Shown: positions 23,439-35,846, counted from the first letter of the stretch. The stretch is 64,000 nucleotides of DNA from Begonia masoniana (GCA_022432975.1 CM039510.1:29748412-29812411); one strand, 5' to 3'. Numbers and translations: made by a program. Notes: generated by a model not told the origin, from the letters alone.

Positions 23439-24827
23439 AAAACGCTCGATAGATGAATAGGGCACGTCAAGCAGTTAGACAGCCCACACCATCTGAAGGG
23501 AGGAAAATCCGCTCACCATAGAACGCCAGGTCTGAACCTCATCCCCGATAACCCCATGCCATGGTTGTTTACATGATACTTTACTTGCCTTTACATGCAT
23601 TTTCTTTTCATGAAATCCATGCGTAAATTCATTTTCATGACGTTTTAAAAACCGTGATGCATGAGCAGTTCAATGAATAATAAAGCATAGATGACAAGCA
23701 TACCATCAAAACCTCACAAATACTATCGATGTATCAAAATACTTAACCAATAAAATAACTAAATCCTAACTACCCAACCAAAACAAATAAACAAACAATG
23801 CACCAGACAATCCTCAACACGATTTCTGACTTATGGTGTAGGCTAATCGGCCACAGTAGATCACGAGAACTTACCTCTCCCGTGCACACCGAGCTCCTCG
23901 TCTCGAACTTGGTCACCTAAATCAATCCATAGCGTCCTTTGTTAAAACTGAGCTTAAACGTAAAGTTTCAAAAATTTACGAAACTCCTAACTAAAGGAAA
24001 TTTCCTAAAACTATAATAAACTTCTTTCGGGCATTTCGTCGAGCAATTTATGCTCACAAATTCCTAAACTCCATTAATGGAGATTTCCCTAAGTTCCATT
24101 TCCGGTTTTTCAAACAAAACCATAAATACCTCCATTATTTCACCCAATAAACGTTAATAAGGTAATTTCTAACGTTTCCTAACAAAACCCGATTATGTTT
24201 AACAAAATCTAACAAAACCCTAAATGTTAAACAACCTAGAAATCACGATCTAAAGCCGGAAAACTATAGAAACTCACCTAGAATCGCGAGGGGAAGAGAA
24301 AACGTGAAGAACCCGAGCGATTGAAGAAGAGATCGTTGAAGAAATGGTGAAGAGCCGTGGAGGGGAGAAGGAAATCGCCAATGGTTGAGAGCTTTGGAAA
24401 TTTCAGAATGAAATGCGTGGGAGGGAGGGGTTTTGTGTTTAAAAATCAATTTGGTTTGTCAAATGACAAGTCTGCCCTTCGGTTTAACTCTCCGTTTATC
24501 CTATTGTTCGACTATCGGTTCGGTTTCTCCAAAATTTCCTTATTTCTCCAATAATTCCAACTTATTATTAGGGCTCTTATAAAACTTTCCGTTCATCAAA
24601 CGGATTTATTTTACTATTTCTACGAATTAAATCTCTATAGGGTCAAAACCGGAAACTAGGGCATTATATTTCGATTTGAATTTCTTAAATCCCCATAATT
24701 TCTCTAAAATTCATATTAATTATAAGGATTCCACTAAACTCTCAATTTGCAAAACGGGCACATCTCAATTATTCACAAAAATGCCCTTGCGCGCACAATC
24801 TAAGAACCCGTAAAGCCGGGTGTTACA
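23439..24827 (-). mobile_element. B 3' LTR, proximal portion (before the A insertion)
   Basis: Starts TGTAACACCCGGC at 24827 beside the polypurine tract and is cut at 23439 by A (23439-23443 is the AAAAC duplication). Candidate signals on minus: donor 1 TTCTAG/GTGAGT (intron starts 24277), acceptor 1 TTGATTTAG (exon starts 23916), microexon 23875-23916 (42 nt), donor 2 AGAG/GTAAGTTC (23874). CCTACACCATAA (23831-23842) lies 32 nt into intron 2 and is the exact complement of the acceptor at 13560-13571. Joined with 12201-13696 the LTR is about 2.88 kb. Confidence 0.9.
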
Positions 24828-27800
24828 TTTCATCCACCTTAATTGGAATTTTGTCCTCAAAATTAAATTATACAAATAGTTCTAGGTATTTAGCCATCAT
24901 AGTCTGCTACCTCTCCCAGGTAGCTTCCTCTACGCCGTCATTCCGCCATAACACCTTGACTAGCGGAATTTTTTTGTTTCTCAACACCTTGATAGAGGAT
25001 TCAAGAATTTGTACCGGCCTTTCCACATAGGTTAGCGTTGGCTGTACCTCAATTTACCGTGCCTCTACGACATGCGATGGGTCACGCACACACTTCCTGA
25101 GCATGGATACGTGAAAGACGTCGTGGATGCTTTCCATTGACGCCGGCAATTGTAGTCGATAAGCCATCTTTCCAATTCTTTTCAAAATAGGAAAGGGCCC
25201 AATGTAACGAGGATTTAGCTTGCCCCGCCTTCCAAATCTCATGACGCCTTTGAATGGAGAAATTTTCAAATAGACCTCATCACCTTCCTTAAACTCTAAC
25301 TCCCTTCGTCTATTGTCAGCGTAGCTTTTCTGACGGCTCTGAGCTACCTCAATGCGCTGTCTGATAATTGTGATCTTTTCCGCTGTTTGCTGTAGAATAT
25401 CGGGGCCAATAATACTAGCCTCGCCAACCTCATCCCAATACAGTGGCGACCTGCACTTCCGTCCATACAGCGCTTCATACGGCGCCATGCTAATTGTAGC
25501 TTGAAAACTATTATTATACGAGAACTCGATCAGTGGCAAATACCTACTCCACGATCCTTGAAACTCCAATACACAGGCTCTAAGCATATCCTCAAGAATC
25601 TGATTCGTTCGTTCAGTCTGTCCATCGGTCTGAGGATGAAATGCCGTGCTGAAGTTCAACTGAGTTCCCATGGCCTTGTGCAAACTCTTCCAAAATCTCG
25701 AAGTAAACCTCGGATCTCGGTATGAGACTATCGAAACAGGCACCCCATGCAGTCCAACAATCTCTTGCACGTAAAGCTCAACGAGCTGATCCATGGAGAA
25801 CGTTGCTTTGACTGGAAGAAAGTGAGCCGACTTCTTTAAACGGTCCACAATCACCCAAATGCTATCATGCCCATTTGTCGTTATCGGGAGTCCAACAATA
25901 AAATCCATAAAAATCTACTCCCATTTCCATTCCGGGATCGGGAGGGGTTGCAAAGTTCCTGCCGGCCTTTGGTGTTCTGCCTTGACCTGCTGACAAACCA
26001 AACAGGTTTCCACGTACCTGGCAACCTCTCTATTCATGTTAGGCCACCAGAAATGCTGTTTTAGATCCCGATATATTTTGGTGCTTCCTGGATGCATCGA
26101 GTAAGCCGAAGAGTGTGCCTCGGCTAAGATTTCCTTCTTCAACTCCTCATCGTTAGGCACGTACCACCTGTGCCTGAATTTTAATATACCATCCTCTGAC
26201 AAGTTGAAATCGGACGAGTCTTCGGAGGTCATACTCATACGGTGCTTCTCGCACTCTAAGTCTTTCCGTTGAGATTCACGTATTCTGTCAAGTATCGTTG
26301 GCCTGAGAGAAATATTGTTAAGCATCGTGGACAACTCCGCCACAATCTCCACATCAAACCTATCAATCTCAGACTTCAACATCACCGACATCGCTGCAAG
26401 CGAAGGCTGACTCGTAGAAGACATTCTACTCAAGGCATTTGCGACCTTGTTTGCTTTCCTGGGGTGGTATTTGATTTCAAAGTCATAATCCTTAACGAAT
26501 TCCAACCACCTTCTTAGCCGCATATTTAGTTCTTTCTGTGTAAACAGGTATTTTAAACTCCTGTGATCGGAAAACACCTCACACTGCTGCCCATACAGGT
26601 AGTGTCTCCAAATTTTCAACGCAAAGACAACCGCCGCTAGTTCCAAGTCATGCGTCAAGTAATTTTGCTCGTACGGCTTCAATTTTCGAGAAGCATACGC
26701 AATAACTCTACCCTCCTGCATCAATACACAACCAAGTCCAACTCCAGACGCATCACAGTAAATACTGAATTTATCACCTTCAACAGGCAGCGTTAGAACT
26801 GGAGCTGTGGTTTCTGCTTCAAGTCCATAAAACTCTCGTTACAAGCAGCCGACCATACGAACTTCTCATTCTTTCTTGTCAACCGGGATAGGGGAACTGC
26901 GATCTTCGAAAATCCTTCAATGAATTTCCTGTAATACCCGGCCAATCCGAGAAACCCGCATACCTCACGCACATTCTTTGGTTGTGGCCACTCTTTAACA
27001 ACTTGTATTTTGGCCGGATCTACTGAAACTCCTTCCTGAGATATGATGTGGCCGAGAAAATTCACTCGGTCAAGGCAAAACTCACACTTGGAGAATTTTG
27101 GATAAAGTTGGTGTTGTTTCAAAACTCCCAAAACAATCCGTAGGTGCTCTTCGTGCTCCTCTCTTGTCTTCGAATAGATCAAGATGTCGTCGATAAAAAC
27201 AACAACAAACTTGTCCAAATACTCCTTAAAGACACGATTCATTAAATTCATAAATGCCGCCTGGGCATTCGTAAGTCCGAAAGACATAACAAGGAACTCG
27301 CAGTGCCCATACCTTGTTCGAAAGGCCGTCTTTTGAATATCGTCCCCCCTGAACTTCAACTGAAAATAACCTGAGTGTAGGTCAACCTTTGAAAACACTC
27401 GGGCACCTTGCAGCTGGTCAAACAAATCATCTATTCGGGGCAACGGGTACTTGTTCTTCACTATCAATTTATTCAACTCTCGATAGTCGATGCACATTCC
27501 GAGAGTTCCATCCTTTTTCTTAACAAACAACACTAGTGCACCCCACGGAGAAAAGCTAGGTTGGATGAATCCTTTATCCAACAATTCTTCTAGCTGAGAC
27601 TTTAACTCTTTCAGTTCGGCAGGTGCCAATCTGTACGGATTCTTAGATACAGGTTATGAACCTGGATATACATCAACTACGAACTCTATCTCCCGGTCCG
27701 GTGGCAATCCGGGAAGATCATCGCGAAAAATCTCCGCGAATTCCCTGACAATCGGGATGTCACCTGGAGTTACCCCACTCTGCAATTGAGTGTTAACCAC

Positions 27801-28220
27801 AGTGACCATATAAACTGACCATTCACCTCTAAGCTGCCCTCTGACTTTCATCGAGTAGGAAGTTGGTAATCCACTCAATCTATTCATTGCCTGGTAAGCA
27901 AACTGTTCTTCACCTGGGGGTCGAAAAGTCACTAACCCGGATCGGTAGTCAATGGTAGCGAAATGGCGAGATAGCCAATCCATCCCCAAGATAAAATCAT
28001 ACCGTTCTATGCCCATAACTATCAACCGGGCATAAAGGGTGTTGCTCCCTACAGAGACGACATTGCCCTGATAGATGTGATCTGACTGCATGAACTCCCC
28101 TGAAGGCAGCATTACTCGATACTCGTATTCTGCTAATTCAGGCACAATCTTCAGTCTAGCTACGCATGCAGTAGAAATAAACGAGTGTGTAGCACCCGTG
28201 TCTATCAATGAAAATAAGGC
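24828..28220 (-). pseudogene. Element B pol remnant (protease, RT, RNase H, integrase, chromodomain)
   Basis: On minus: protease [10 protein letters not shown] begins at about 28208, then a complete RT with intact FIDDIL, RNase H, integrase and a chromodomain-like end near 24900-25050. Disabling changes: a stop between protease and RT at 27654-27656, a frameshift near 26793-26815 between RT and RNase H, a stop at 25915-25917 just before the first integrase Asp, and a stop near 25054 before the chromodomain. The integrase second-Asp box reads SYRDPRF, with Tyr where A, E and F have Asp. Gag is wholly absent: the 5' LTR end touches the protease. Adjacent tracts: a polypurine tract at 24828-24842. 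Confidence 0.93.
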
Positions 28221-29443
28221 TGTAACGACCCTCGTTCTATACCCTTAATTTACCGTATAAATTTTTCATTTTATAATATTAAGTAATTTCAACTTCGAAG
28301 GCTTTAAATCGAAATCTCATTTATTGAAATTGTCTTGAAAATCAGTTAAAGAAAACATACTTTCCTTTTTTTAAACTTTGTCGAAAACGTGCGAAAAAAA
28401 TTTAATAAAAACCCATTCTCTTTTTTTTTTCCTCTGCACTATTCACGTGAACAGTAGGTGTAGGTCAATCAGCCACAGTAGTTCACGAGAACTTACCTCT
28501 TGTCCCGTGCACACCGAGCTCCTCGTCTCGAACTTGGTCACCTAAATCAATCCATAGCGTCCTTTGTTAAAACCGAGCTTAAACGTAAAGTTTCATAAAT
28601 TTACGAAACTCCTAACTAAAGGAAATTACCTAAAACTCTAATAAACTTCTCTCGGGCATTTCGTCGAGCAATTTACGCTCACAAATTCCTAAACTCCATT
28701 AATGGAGATTTCCCTAAGTTCCATTTCCGGTTTTTCAAACAAAACAATAAATACCTCCATTATTTCACCCAATAAACATTAATAAGGTAATTTCTAACGT
28801 TTCCTAACAAAACTCGATTATTTCTAACAAAACCCTAAATGTTAAACAACCTAGATATCATGATCTAAAGCCGAAAAACCATAGAAACTCACCTAGAATC
28901 GCAAGGAGAAGAGAAAACGTGAAGAACCCAAGCGATTGAAGAAGAGATCGTTGAAGAAATGGTGAAGAGCCGTGGAGGGGAGAAGGAAATCGCCAAGGGT
29001 TGAGAGCTCTGGAAATTTCATAATGAAATGCATGGGTGGGAGGGGCTTTTGTGTTTAAAAATCAATTTGGCTTGTCAAATGACAAGTTTGCCCTTCGGTT
29101 TAACTCTCTGTTTATCCTATTGTTCGACTATCGGTTCGGTTTCTCCAAAATTTCCTTATTTCTCCAATAATTCCAACTTATTATTAGGGCTCTTATAAAA
29201 TTTTCCGTTCATCAAACGGATTTATTTTACTATTTCTACGAATTAAATCTCTATAGGGTCAAAACCAAAAACTAGGGCATTATATTTCGATTTGAATTTC
29301 TTAAATCCCCATAATTTCTCTAAAATTCATATTAATTATAAGGATTCCACTAAACTCTCAATTCACAAAACGGGCACATCTCAATTATTCACAAAAATGC
29401 CCTTGCGTGCACAATCCAAGAACCCGTAAAGCCTGGTGTTATA
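28221..29443 (-). mobile_element. B 5' LTR with large internal deletion
   Basis: Both ends match the B 3' LTR: the start at 29443 (terminal base changed, TATAACACC) and the end TCGTTACA at 28221. The middle is missing: about 985 bp of 5' LTR sequence joins about 238 bp of 3' LTR sequence near 28458. The total is 1223 bp against about 2880 bp. The microexon survives (45 nt, with CAAG where the other copy has a gap). The deletion removes the body and acceptor of candidate intron 2. Confidence 0.9.
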
Positions 29444-29448
29444 GAGTT
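29444..29448. repeat. Target-site duplication of B, high side (GAGTT)
   Basis: Second copy of GAGTT, pairing with 12196-12200. OLD1 gag resumes directly after it. Confidence 0.92.
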
Positions 29449-30230
29449 AGACTACTGGAGCTAGAAGTGGATCATCTAGGAGTTACTATTTTAGCCCTTA
29501 TGTCTTCTTTACTTGTGGTTGCCCAGGACACAAGAAGAGAGACCGCTCGCAGAACTGACAACATTAACATCCTCAATGTCAATCGTTCTCCACTTCCCAA
29601 GGTAGTGTTGCTAGGGTCACATCTGGTGGAGGTCTTGTAGCTGGAGGTCAGTCTTACCAGCAGTTTCAATTGACCAGTCCTGATTTCCAGAGGTCAACGA
29701 GATATCAGCAGAGCTATGGTTTGAACCAGTATCCGCAGTAGAGATTAGGAGACTTAGGGAGGCAGCCAGGCTAAAGTAGTAGAGGCTGTCCCAATTCAAT
29801 TAAGGGTGGCTGCGTGATGGACCACAAGGGAAAAATGGAAGGCTCTTGGAAAGGCCTATGTCGTTGCTGTAGAGAAGGGGTGCTATGAAAAACACAACCA
29901 GGAGATCGTTGACGGTATGTTCCTTTTATCTCACTACTTTGCTCGAGTGTTGTTTGATACTAGATCGACACACTCTTTTATTTCCTCAATGTTTGGGTCA
30001 GTGTTGGGTTTGATCGTGGAGGAGATGGAGTTTCCGTTAGTGCTTAGCACTCCATTGGGAGCTCAAGATGGTCTTCTATATGTCGGTCAGTTTGCATGGT
30101 GATTGACGACTGTAAGTTTTCTGCAAACTTAGTTGTCTTGCCAATGAGTCAGTGTTATGTGATCTTCGGAATAGATTGGTTACGGAGATACAAAGCAACA
30201 ATGGAGTGCCATATGAAAAAGGTGACTCTG
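29449..30230 (+). pseudogene. OLD1 gag C-terminus and protease
   Basis: Continues the gag cut at 12200. Near 29500-29550 a degenerate zinc knuckle reads FFTCGCPGHKKRDR (first and last Cys lost). A Gln/Ser-rich spacer follows. At about 29915-30225 an aspartic protease reads VLFDTRSTHSFIS (Gly of DTG changed to Arg) and YVIFGIDWLRRYKATMECHMKKVTL, in two frames. The gene is cut at 30230 by the C LTR; no RT of OLD1 is in the window. Several stops and shifts make it clearly dead. It belongs to Ty3/gypsy; the sublineage is not resolved. Confidence 0.85.
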
Positions 30231-30928
30231 TGTAACACCCGACAATGTCCGGCCAGGTATTTTCTTAACAGCTTTAACTGTCACCTCCACCATTAACCTT
30301 TACAATTTTGAATTTAAATGCCAAACCTTAATTGATTTTATTTATGTGATGGCAGAATTGTAAATAAGATGGATTTCAATCAATATAAATAGAAAATGGA
30401 AATCCTTAAACCTCACTAAAACCACACTGTAGCCGACACTTTCCTTCTGCGATTTCTCAACCTCCAGAGCTCTCATTCTCTTTGCCAACGACTCCTTCGT
30501 CGACGATCGATTCTTCAGTCTCCACCTCGACAATCCACGCTCTAGGTAAGGCTTAGACAATGTAGCTGCTGGTTAGTTACTTAGAGCTCTGTTTTCAGCT
30601 AGAACTTGAAGTTTCGGATTCTTCAATGGCAGAGTTATTGTAGTAACATTTTTAGTCTGCGTTTAGTAATGGCATTTCCGATTCGATTCTGGACATTAAG
30701 ATAACCGACTGTGTTTAGTTGCTAGGTTGAATCTGGGCATTTTAGGTTCTGGAAACTTGATCTACGCACATAAGGTGCTTGACTAAAGAACTTAGAAATA
30801 CATGTACGTTAGATTCTAGGATGACTTTTGGTTAGAACTTTTAGGATTTTGTTTTAACTCTGTAATGTGAAATGTTTTAGGTGAAGACAAATCCGAGGTG
30901 AAGTGCTCAAGTTGCTAAGGGAAACCAG

Positions 30929-31572
30929 GTAAGTGAGTGAGTAAGATTCCCGGCCATTAAGGCCCTACATCACAAGGGTACTAGGTAGATGATGTCTATA
31001 ATGTTTAAAGATTATCTGTGCTATTGTCTATTTGGTTATGATACTCGAGTTGATAGTATGATCTTTTGATGAATGAATGAGCTGTCATTTTAGTCTGATG
31101 AAATGAGAGTACTCATACTCATGTTTCACGATTGTTTTCCTTTTCAAGCATATGAAAATGTTTTAAGTGCATGTTTTCCTTCATGATCAAGATATGAACA
31201 TGAAACTTATGTAACAAGGATTAAGAGAGGGTTGGGGGCGGTTTGGCGTATGTCACTGTCCAAACGGAGGACCATGAATACGGCCCGCAAGGGACTATGT
31301 ACACTTTCACTGTCAACCCCCTTTTCGGCACAAATATTCCATTAATCCACATGATGTAAATGATGAACAAGAACGTGATATAAATGATGAACAAAAACGT
31401 GATGTAAACGATGAACAAGAACGTGATGTAAACGATGAACAAGAACATGAACAAGAATGTAACGAGGAATGATTATGAAAATGTGTTCTTTTCAACTGTG
31501 CATTCATTCATACATGTTAGTATTGCACTCCTTACTAAGCATTAGGCTTATAGTTTAAACCTTATGATGTAG
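30929..31572 (+). other. Candidate leader intron 2 of LTR C with complementary ends
   Basis: 644 nt. CCTACATCACAAGG (30964-30977), 35 nt after the donor, pairs with CCTTATGATGTAGG (31560-31573) at 13 of 14 positions. The body holds short degenerate repeats of gatgaacaagaacgtgat(a/g)taaa at about 31355-31460. Confidence 0.6.
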
Positions 31573-31947
31573 GTGAAAAACTATCAGGTGAGGATTCCAA
31601 ATTCAATGAGGATGTCTAAGACTGGTTGCTTGATGGTGCTCAGGGTGACAGATTTGTGACTGGAAAGGCGATTATGACCCCTGGTTACTGCTCTTATGAT
31701 GTTAGTAAGAATTATACATACTAAAATTAAGTAGGAAGGGATTTTCTTAACACGATGGATTTTGGGATTTGTCTGACTGGATTTCTAAGTTTAAGAATGA
31801 TCATGAGGAGATAGAATGATTTATGTTTTATTTAAGTCTTCCGCTACACGTATTCTAGATGAGTCTATGATTTATACCTGTGCAATCTTATTTTAGTCAA
31901 GTTGAAGTCTGTGAAAGTCAGGATGTCTCGTTTCGTAGATGTTGTCG

Positions 31948-32390
31948 TCGGTAGATGCTGACTATTACTATCGGCAGATGCTAGGAATTTCTTATTCACC
32001 GGTAGAAGTCTTCTATCGGATGATGCTTATATGTCACGTGCGATGCACATGTCAATCGGTAGATGCTGATTATTACTATCGGCAGATGCTACGAATTTCT
32101 CATTCACCGGTAGAGGTCTTCTATCGGATGATGCTTATATGTCACATGCGATGCACATGTCAATCGGTAGATGCTGATTATTACTATCGGCAGATGCTAG
32201 AAATTTCTCAATCACCGGTAGAGGTCTTCTATCGGATGATGCTTACATGTCACGTGCGATACACATGTCAATCGGTAGATGCTGATTATTACGATCGGCA
32301 GATGCTAGGAATTTCTTATTCACCGGTAGAGGTCTTCTATCGGATGATGATTATTATGCCACGTGTGATTCACATGTCAACCGGTAGATG
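31948..32390 (+). repeat. 108-bp tandem repeat in LTR C
   Basis: tcggtagatgctga recurs at 31948, 32056, 32164 and 32272, exactly 108 bp apart. Each unit holds tcggtagatg, tcggcagatg, accggtag(a) and tcggatgatg phrases plus an ACGT box (tcacgtgcg, degraded in one copy). Since 108 is a multiple of 3, one frame stays open (31939-32418), which is not evidence of a gene. Confidence 0.92.
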
Positions 32391-32488
32391 TAGATGTTTT
32401 CGCTATCGGAAGAAGTGAGTATTAAGTCTTGTCGTTTTGTGATCGGATGATGTGAGTAATTATGTTTTGTCGTTTAGTAATCGGTAGA

Positions 32489-34562
32489 TGTAACGCCCCA
32501 GTTTAAAAATCCTCAATCTGAAACCCTAATTTTGAAAACCCTAGAATTTTCCCCAAATTAATTTTTGTTAATCGAGCGTTAAATCAAAATTTTAAAATTT
32601 AAAACATATTAATTGCAAACTTAAATATCACAGAAGCTTTGATAATTAATTTGTCAAAATCTTGAAACCATCGCATAATTAAAACTATTAATGAAACTTT
32701 ATTTAATGATAGAAATTTAACACAATTATTCAAAGTCTCAAATTGAAATAAAGCTTTAAATATTGTTTGAAAACTAAAGCATACTTAATTTAAATCATTT
32801 ACTTCAAACTCAACAATATCTTCTTCTTCCGTATGCTCACTTGCCACTGGAGGGTTCTCAATTGCAGCTAGTTCATCCTCAGATAAAAACTCATCTACAT
32901 CACAAGTTAAAACAAAACTATGAGAAAATCTCAGTAAGTGGAAATACGTGTAAGTTGCAAAACTTTTACTTTTACTTTTACTTTTACCGAATCCTGTTAA
33001 CAGTTGCATACTGGTTGAAAATCAACCTTCTTTTAAGACTTAGCCATCTCATTGTCGTTCAGGAATCGTCATCTTTTACTTTTAATTTTAATGATCAAGC
33101 TCACCATCTCACTGTCGTTCAGGCTTTTGCTATCACGTTAAAACATATGCTCAAGCTCACCATCTCACTGTCGTTAAGGCTTTTGCTATCGCATTTTCCG
33201 TCAATTCCCTTTTACTTTTTCATACACATGCAAATAACCTATCCATTTTATCTTTTAAATTATTCTATGTCGATATTCTAACAAACGTGCGCAATCATTG
33301 AAAACGTGTGATAAAAATAAAACAATAATAAAATAATATATATATATCTTGTGATGTAGGGCCGTAGCCAAAACTTGTATTTCACTTACTTGGATTCCGA
33401 GCAATTTAATGTCTATCGGGATTTCCAAAAAATTCCATAGTAATATTGTTGTGTTATCTGGTCAAATTGGATCGGTTTGGATCGAATCGGACGGCTCCAA
33501 AATCTTTTCTGCCTAATTCGAATAATAATATTAAAATCCCACTTAATTTTAATCCAACTTTAAAAGAATTTGGGCAGAAATTCTTATCGGATAAATTTTC
33601 GATCGGTTCGGTTAGAATCGAGTAAAAAATCGAGTCGAGTCGGGTCCCGTTTGGGTCGGGTGAACAGTACGGGTCGGGTCGGTTCACTGTTGGTTCGGGT
33701 TGGTTCACTGCTGGTCTGGTTCGGGTCAACTTAATTGAACCGGTTCGCTGGCTGGTTTGGTTGTTGGACCAGTTCAGGTTTTTTCAAAACAAAACCCGAA
33801 CCTACTCGTCTCTTCTTCTTCGTGCATTCTGTCGAGGGAAAAGAGAGAGTGAGTGAGAGTCAGACAGAGAGGGAGAGGAGGAGAATCAGAGAGGGAGGGA
33901 GAGTGCGACGAAGGCCGAGAGGAGGCTTACTCAGGAAGTGGGTCGTCGACGGTGGCCGAGAGGCTTCGTCGGAGCTTTCAACCGAGGAATTCCTTCTCGT
34001 CGGAGGCTCGGCGGTGGTCGGAGCTCGCTGTTTTGAAGACCGAGGTAAGTCCTTCTTCCTTTCTGAAGAACTGAGAGGGAGATGAGAGCTTCGGTGTGAG
34101 TTTCCTCCTCCACCGAAGGTTCTATTTATAGGAGGGGGCTCACCTCCCCGCACCTCCGAAAAATACGACTTAATTCGGATTTTCCAGCCGCTTCATGATC
34201 GGCGCCGGATTTCTAGTGAGGGAGCGTTTTGAGTGTTTCAGAATGTTTCCCATTTTGAAGTCTAGGTTCATGCTAGATTTGTTTCACCGAATTCCGAGAT
34301 TAGCTCGTAACAGAGCTGGAAAAATCCAATCTCTAATCGGTTTCCAGAAAAGTGTCTTCTTTTGATTAGTGTTTCTGGACCAATTTCCGATTGGCTTCAT
34401 CAAGGATTGATTTCATCGATTAGGTTTAATTTTTTGATCTGATTTGTGGATTAAGCTATAATTGTGGAGAATTGCCCTAATTGGTTGCTAATTAGGGTTT
34501 GATAATAATAAATTGGGGACCCTAATTAAGTTTGATTTGGGAAAATTATTGATGTGTTACAA
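32489..34562 (-). mobile_element. LTR H (minus strand, inserted in LTR C)
   Basis: On minus it starts TGTAACACATC at 34562 next to a polypurine tract and ends GGGGCGTTACA at 32489, 2074 bp. TATA box TATAAATAG on minus at 34122-34130, followed by GA/GC-rich sequence. Candidate intron 2 is 32895-33389 (donor CCAA/GTAAGTG, acceptor TTGTGATGTAG). I could not place the first intron or microexon with confidence. The region 33040-33190 holds an imperfect repeat of ccatctcactgtcgtt(c/a)aggcttttgctatc, again inside intron 2. ORFs at 33735-34153 are compositional. Confidence 0.85.
32895..33389 (-). other. Candidate leader intron 2 of LTR H with complementary ends
   Basis: 495 nt. On minus, CTACATCACAAG (plus 33348-33359 region), 29 nt after the donor, pairs perfectly over 12 nt with CTTGTGATGTAG at the acceptor (plus 32895-32906). 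The donor is CCAA/GTAAGTG rather than CCAG/GTAAGT. Confidence 0.55.
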
Positions 34563-34720
34563 TCTACACTCCTTAAAAGAAATTTCGTCCTCGATATTTA
34601 AACAATTACAGGAATAACTCCTGGTAGATCTTTTTCATGTCCTCTTCTCTTTCCCAAGTTGTTTCCTCAATATTTTCATTTCTCCATAGAACTCTGACTA
34701 GCGAAACCTTCTTATTCCTT
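34563..34720 (-). pseudogene. Element H polypurine tract and chromodomain end
   Basis: On minus, the tail of a chromodomain reads approximately VSLVRVLWRNENIEETTWEREEDMKK, then a stop, the phrase ATCGAGGACGAAATTTC and the purine tract TTTTAAGGAGTGTAGA (34563-34578) against the H LTR. It shows that H is the 3' end of a chromovirus whose remaining body is lost or unrecognisable. Confidence 0.75.
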
Positions 34721-35649
34721 AATTCTATTTCTTCTTATTTATTCTTACATATCCAATAACACTAATTCTTGTATCATCCTCGAGTTTGAAGGTTAGGGCT
34801 TACTATGCTTTCAGTGCGCTACTCTGAATTATAAATATCTTTGTTTCTTCATATGTATATTTTTACCATTTTAATCCAAAGTCTCTTGTTACTGCATTTC
34901 ATCAAAATTAAACCTCATTCATTCATATTGTTAAACTTCTATTTTCAATGTATTAATGTAAATGCAAAGGTTATCAATCTTAAATATTTATTTTTCTTCA
35001 ATCTTAATTTTGATCTAATGACCAATTTATTTAATAAAATCTAATATTCATGTTTTCCCCTAAACAATAATTATTCTAATTTATATACTCAAATATAGAT
35101 TTTTATTCTTAAGATCCTTAAAGGCTTTCATTTAATCAACTATATCCTCAAAATTGAATAATTCTCAAATAAAATCTAAACTCACATATTTCCTAGAACA
35201 ATAAAAGTTTTTAGTTAAATATAAGAAATATAAATGTCACACCTATAAACCTCAATATCATTTTGATCAACTACATCATCAAAATATCCTCAAATTTAAT
35301 AATTTCTTAAGGAGAGTCTAAACTTTAGAATTCCTCGAGCAATTAAATTTCTAAATACAATTTCACATTTGAAATCTCAATTTAACCTCAATCAATTATA
35401 TCCTTAAAATTTAATTATTTATGACAATCAATATAACTTTCATGCCTACAAATATAATGATCTCTCTATATATCCTCGAAACCATTTCGATCAACTACTT
35501 CCTTAAATTTTATTAATGACTTTGATTTCTACTTGTTAAATTATATCTTTAAAATTTCGTAATTTATCAACTAAGATTTAATCTCTATATTCCCCAAACA
35601 ATGATCTCTCTAACCACATACTCAATTATAATTCTCATAATTGCGTTCA
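34721..35649. other. AT-rich sequence of unknown origin, probably decayed H interior
   Basis: Very AT-rich, no convincing coding. Degenerate phrases such as 'atcaactacatcatcaaaat', 'tatcctcaaaattgaataattctcaa' and 'cttaaaatttaattattta' recur at irregular spacing, hinting at an old tandem repeat. It lies between the H chromodomain end and the start of G1. The short open frame at 34841-35044 is Leu/Ile/Phe-rich from base composition. Confidence 0.5.
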
Positions 35650-35846
35650 TGTAGCACCCGGTTCCATTAAACCCAATTTATTTTGTCAAATTAAGATGTG
35701 CAAATATGGGTTAGGTTAATGAATGGATATGCAAGGGTATTATGGTAAATTAAAAACTTATTAGTGGATAACCTATTTAAAAAGAATTTATTGAGCCTAG
35801 CCGCCACCATTCATTCTTGCTCTCGGTTTTCAGCTCAAACCAGCAG
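35650..35846 (+). mobile_element. LTR G1, first segment
   Basis: Starts TGTAGCACCCGGTTCCATTAAAC and matches the start of the G2 LTR (60732) with a few differences. It is cut after 197 bp by solo LTR D at the site AGCAG, inside the predicted first leader exon (gctcaaaccagcag), and resumes at 59359. Confidence 0.9.
35842..35846. repeat. Target-site duplication of D, low side (AGCAG)
   Basis: AGCAG before LTR D is repeated at 59354-59358. The uninterrupted site gctcaaaccagcagacttccc exists in G2 at about 60913-60935, confirming the insertion point. Confidence 0.93.

Larger units (their letters stand above)
12201..29443 (-). mobile_element. Element B: deleted chromovirus, split by element A
   Basis: Its LTRs start TGTAACACCCGGCTTTACGGG and end CGAGGGTCGTTACA (minus strand). 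Without nested A and its extra TSD it is about 7.5 kb. The 3' LTR is 12201-13696 plus 23439-24827. The internal part is 24828-28220. The 5' LTR is 28221-29443. The whole gag region and primer-binding site are missing: the 5' LTR end is fused straight to the protease coding region. Pol carries several stops and a frameshift. TSD GAGTT flanks it. Chromodomain-type sequence near its 3' end and the long LTR suggest the Tekay/Del lineage. Confidence 0.9.
30231..32488 (+). mobile_element. LTR C (truncated by H)
   Basis: Starts TGTAACACCCGACA inside OLD1 protease (possible TSD CTCTG before it, not checkable). A TATA box TATAAATAG lies at 30384-30392. Candidate leader signals: donor 1 CTAG/GTAAGG (30546), acceptor 1 TTTTAG (ends 30880), microexon 30881-30928 (48 nt), donor 2 CCAG/GTAAGT (30929), acceptor 2 GATGTAG (ends 31572). 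Near its 3' end are 108-bp repeats. The LTR is interrupted at 32488 by H and its last part is not seen. It is related to the D/E LTRs. Confidence 0.88.

Noticed and set aside
31939..32418. 159-codon open frame in LTR C
   Set aside because: Lies entirely in a 108-bp tandem repeat whose period is a multiple of three; a compositional artefact.
34042..34052. Good donor-like GAG/GTAAGT on the plus strand in LTR H
   Set aside because: Wrong strand for H (its TATA box, polypurine tract and paired intron ends are on minus); probably chance.
33735..34153. Arg/Ser/Glu-rich open frames on both strands (116, 73, 97 and 60 codons)
   Set aside because: Purine- and GC-rich U3/leader sequence of LTR H; no recognisable domain and mutually overlapping in several frames.
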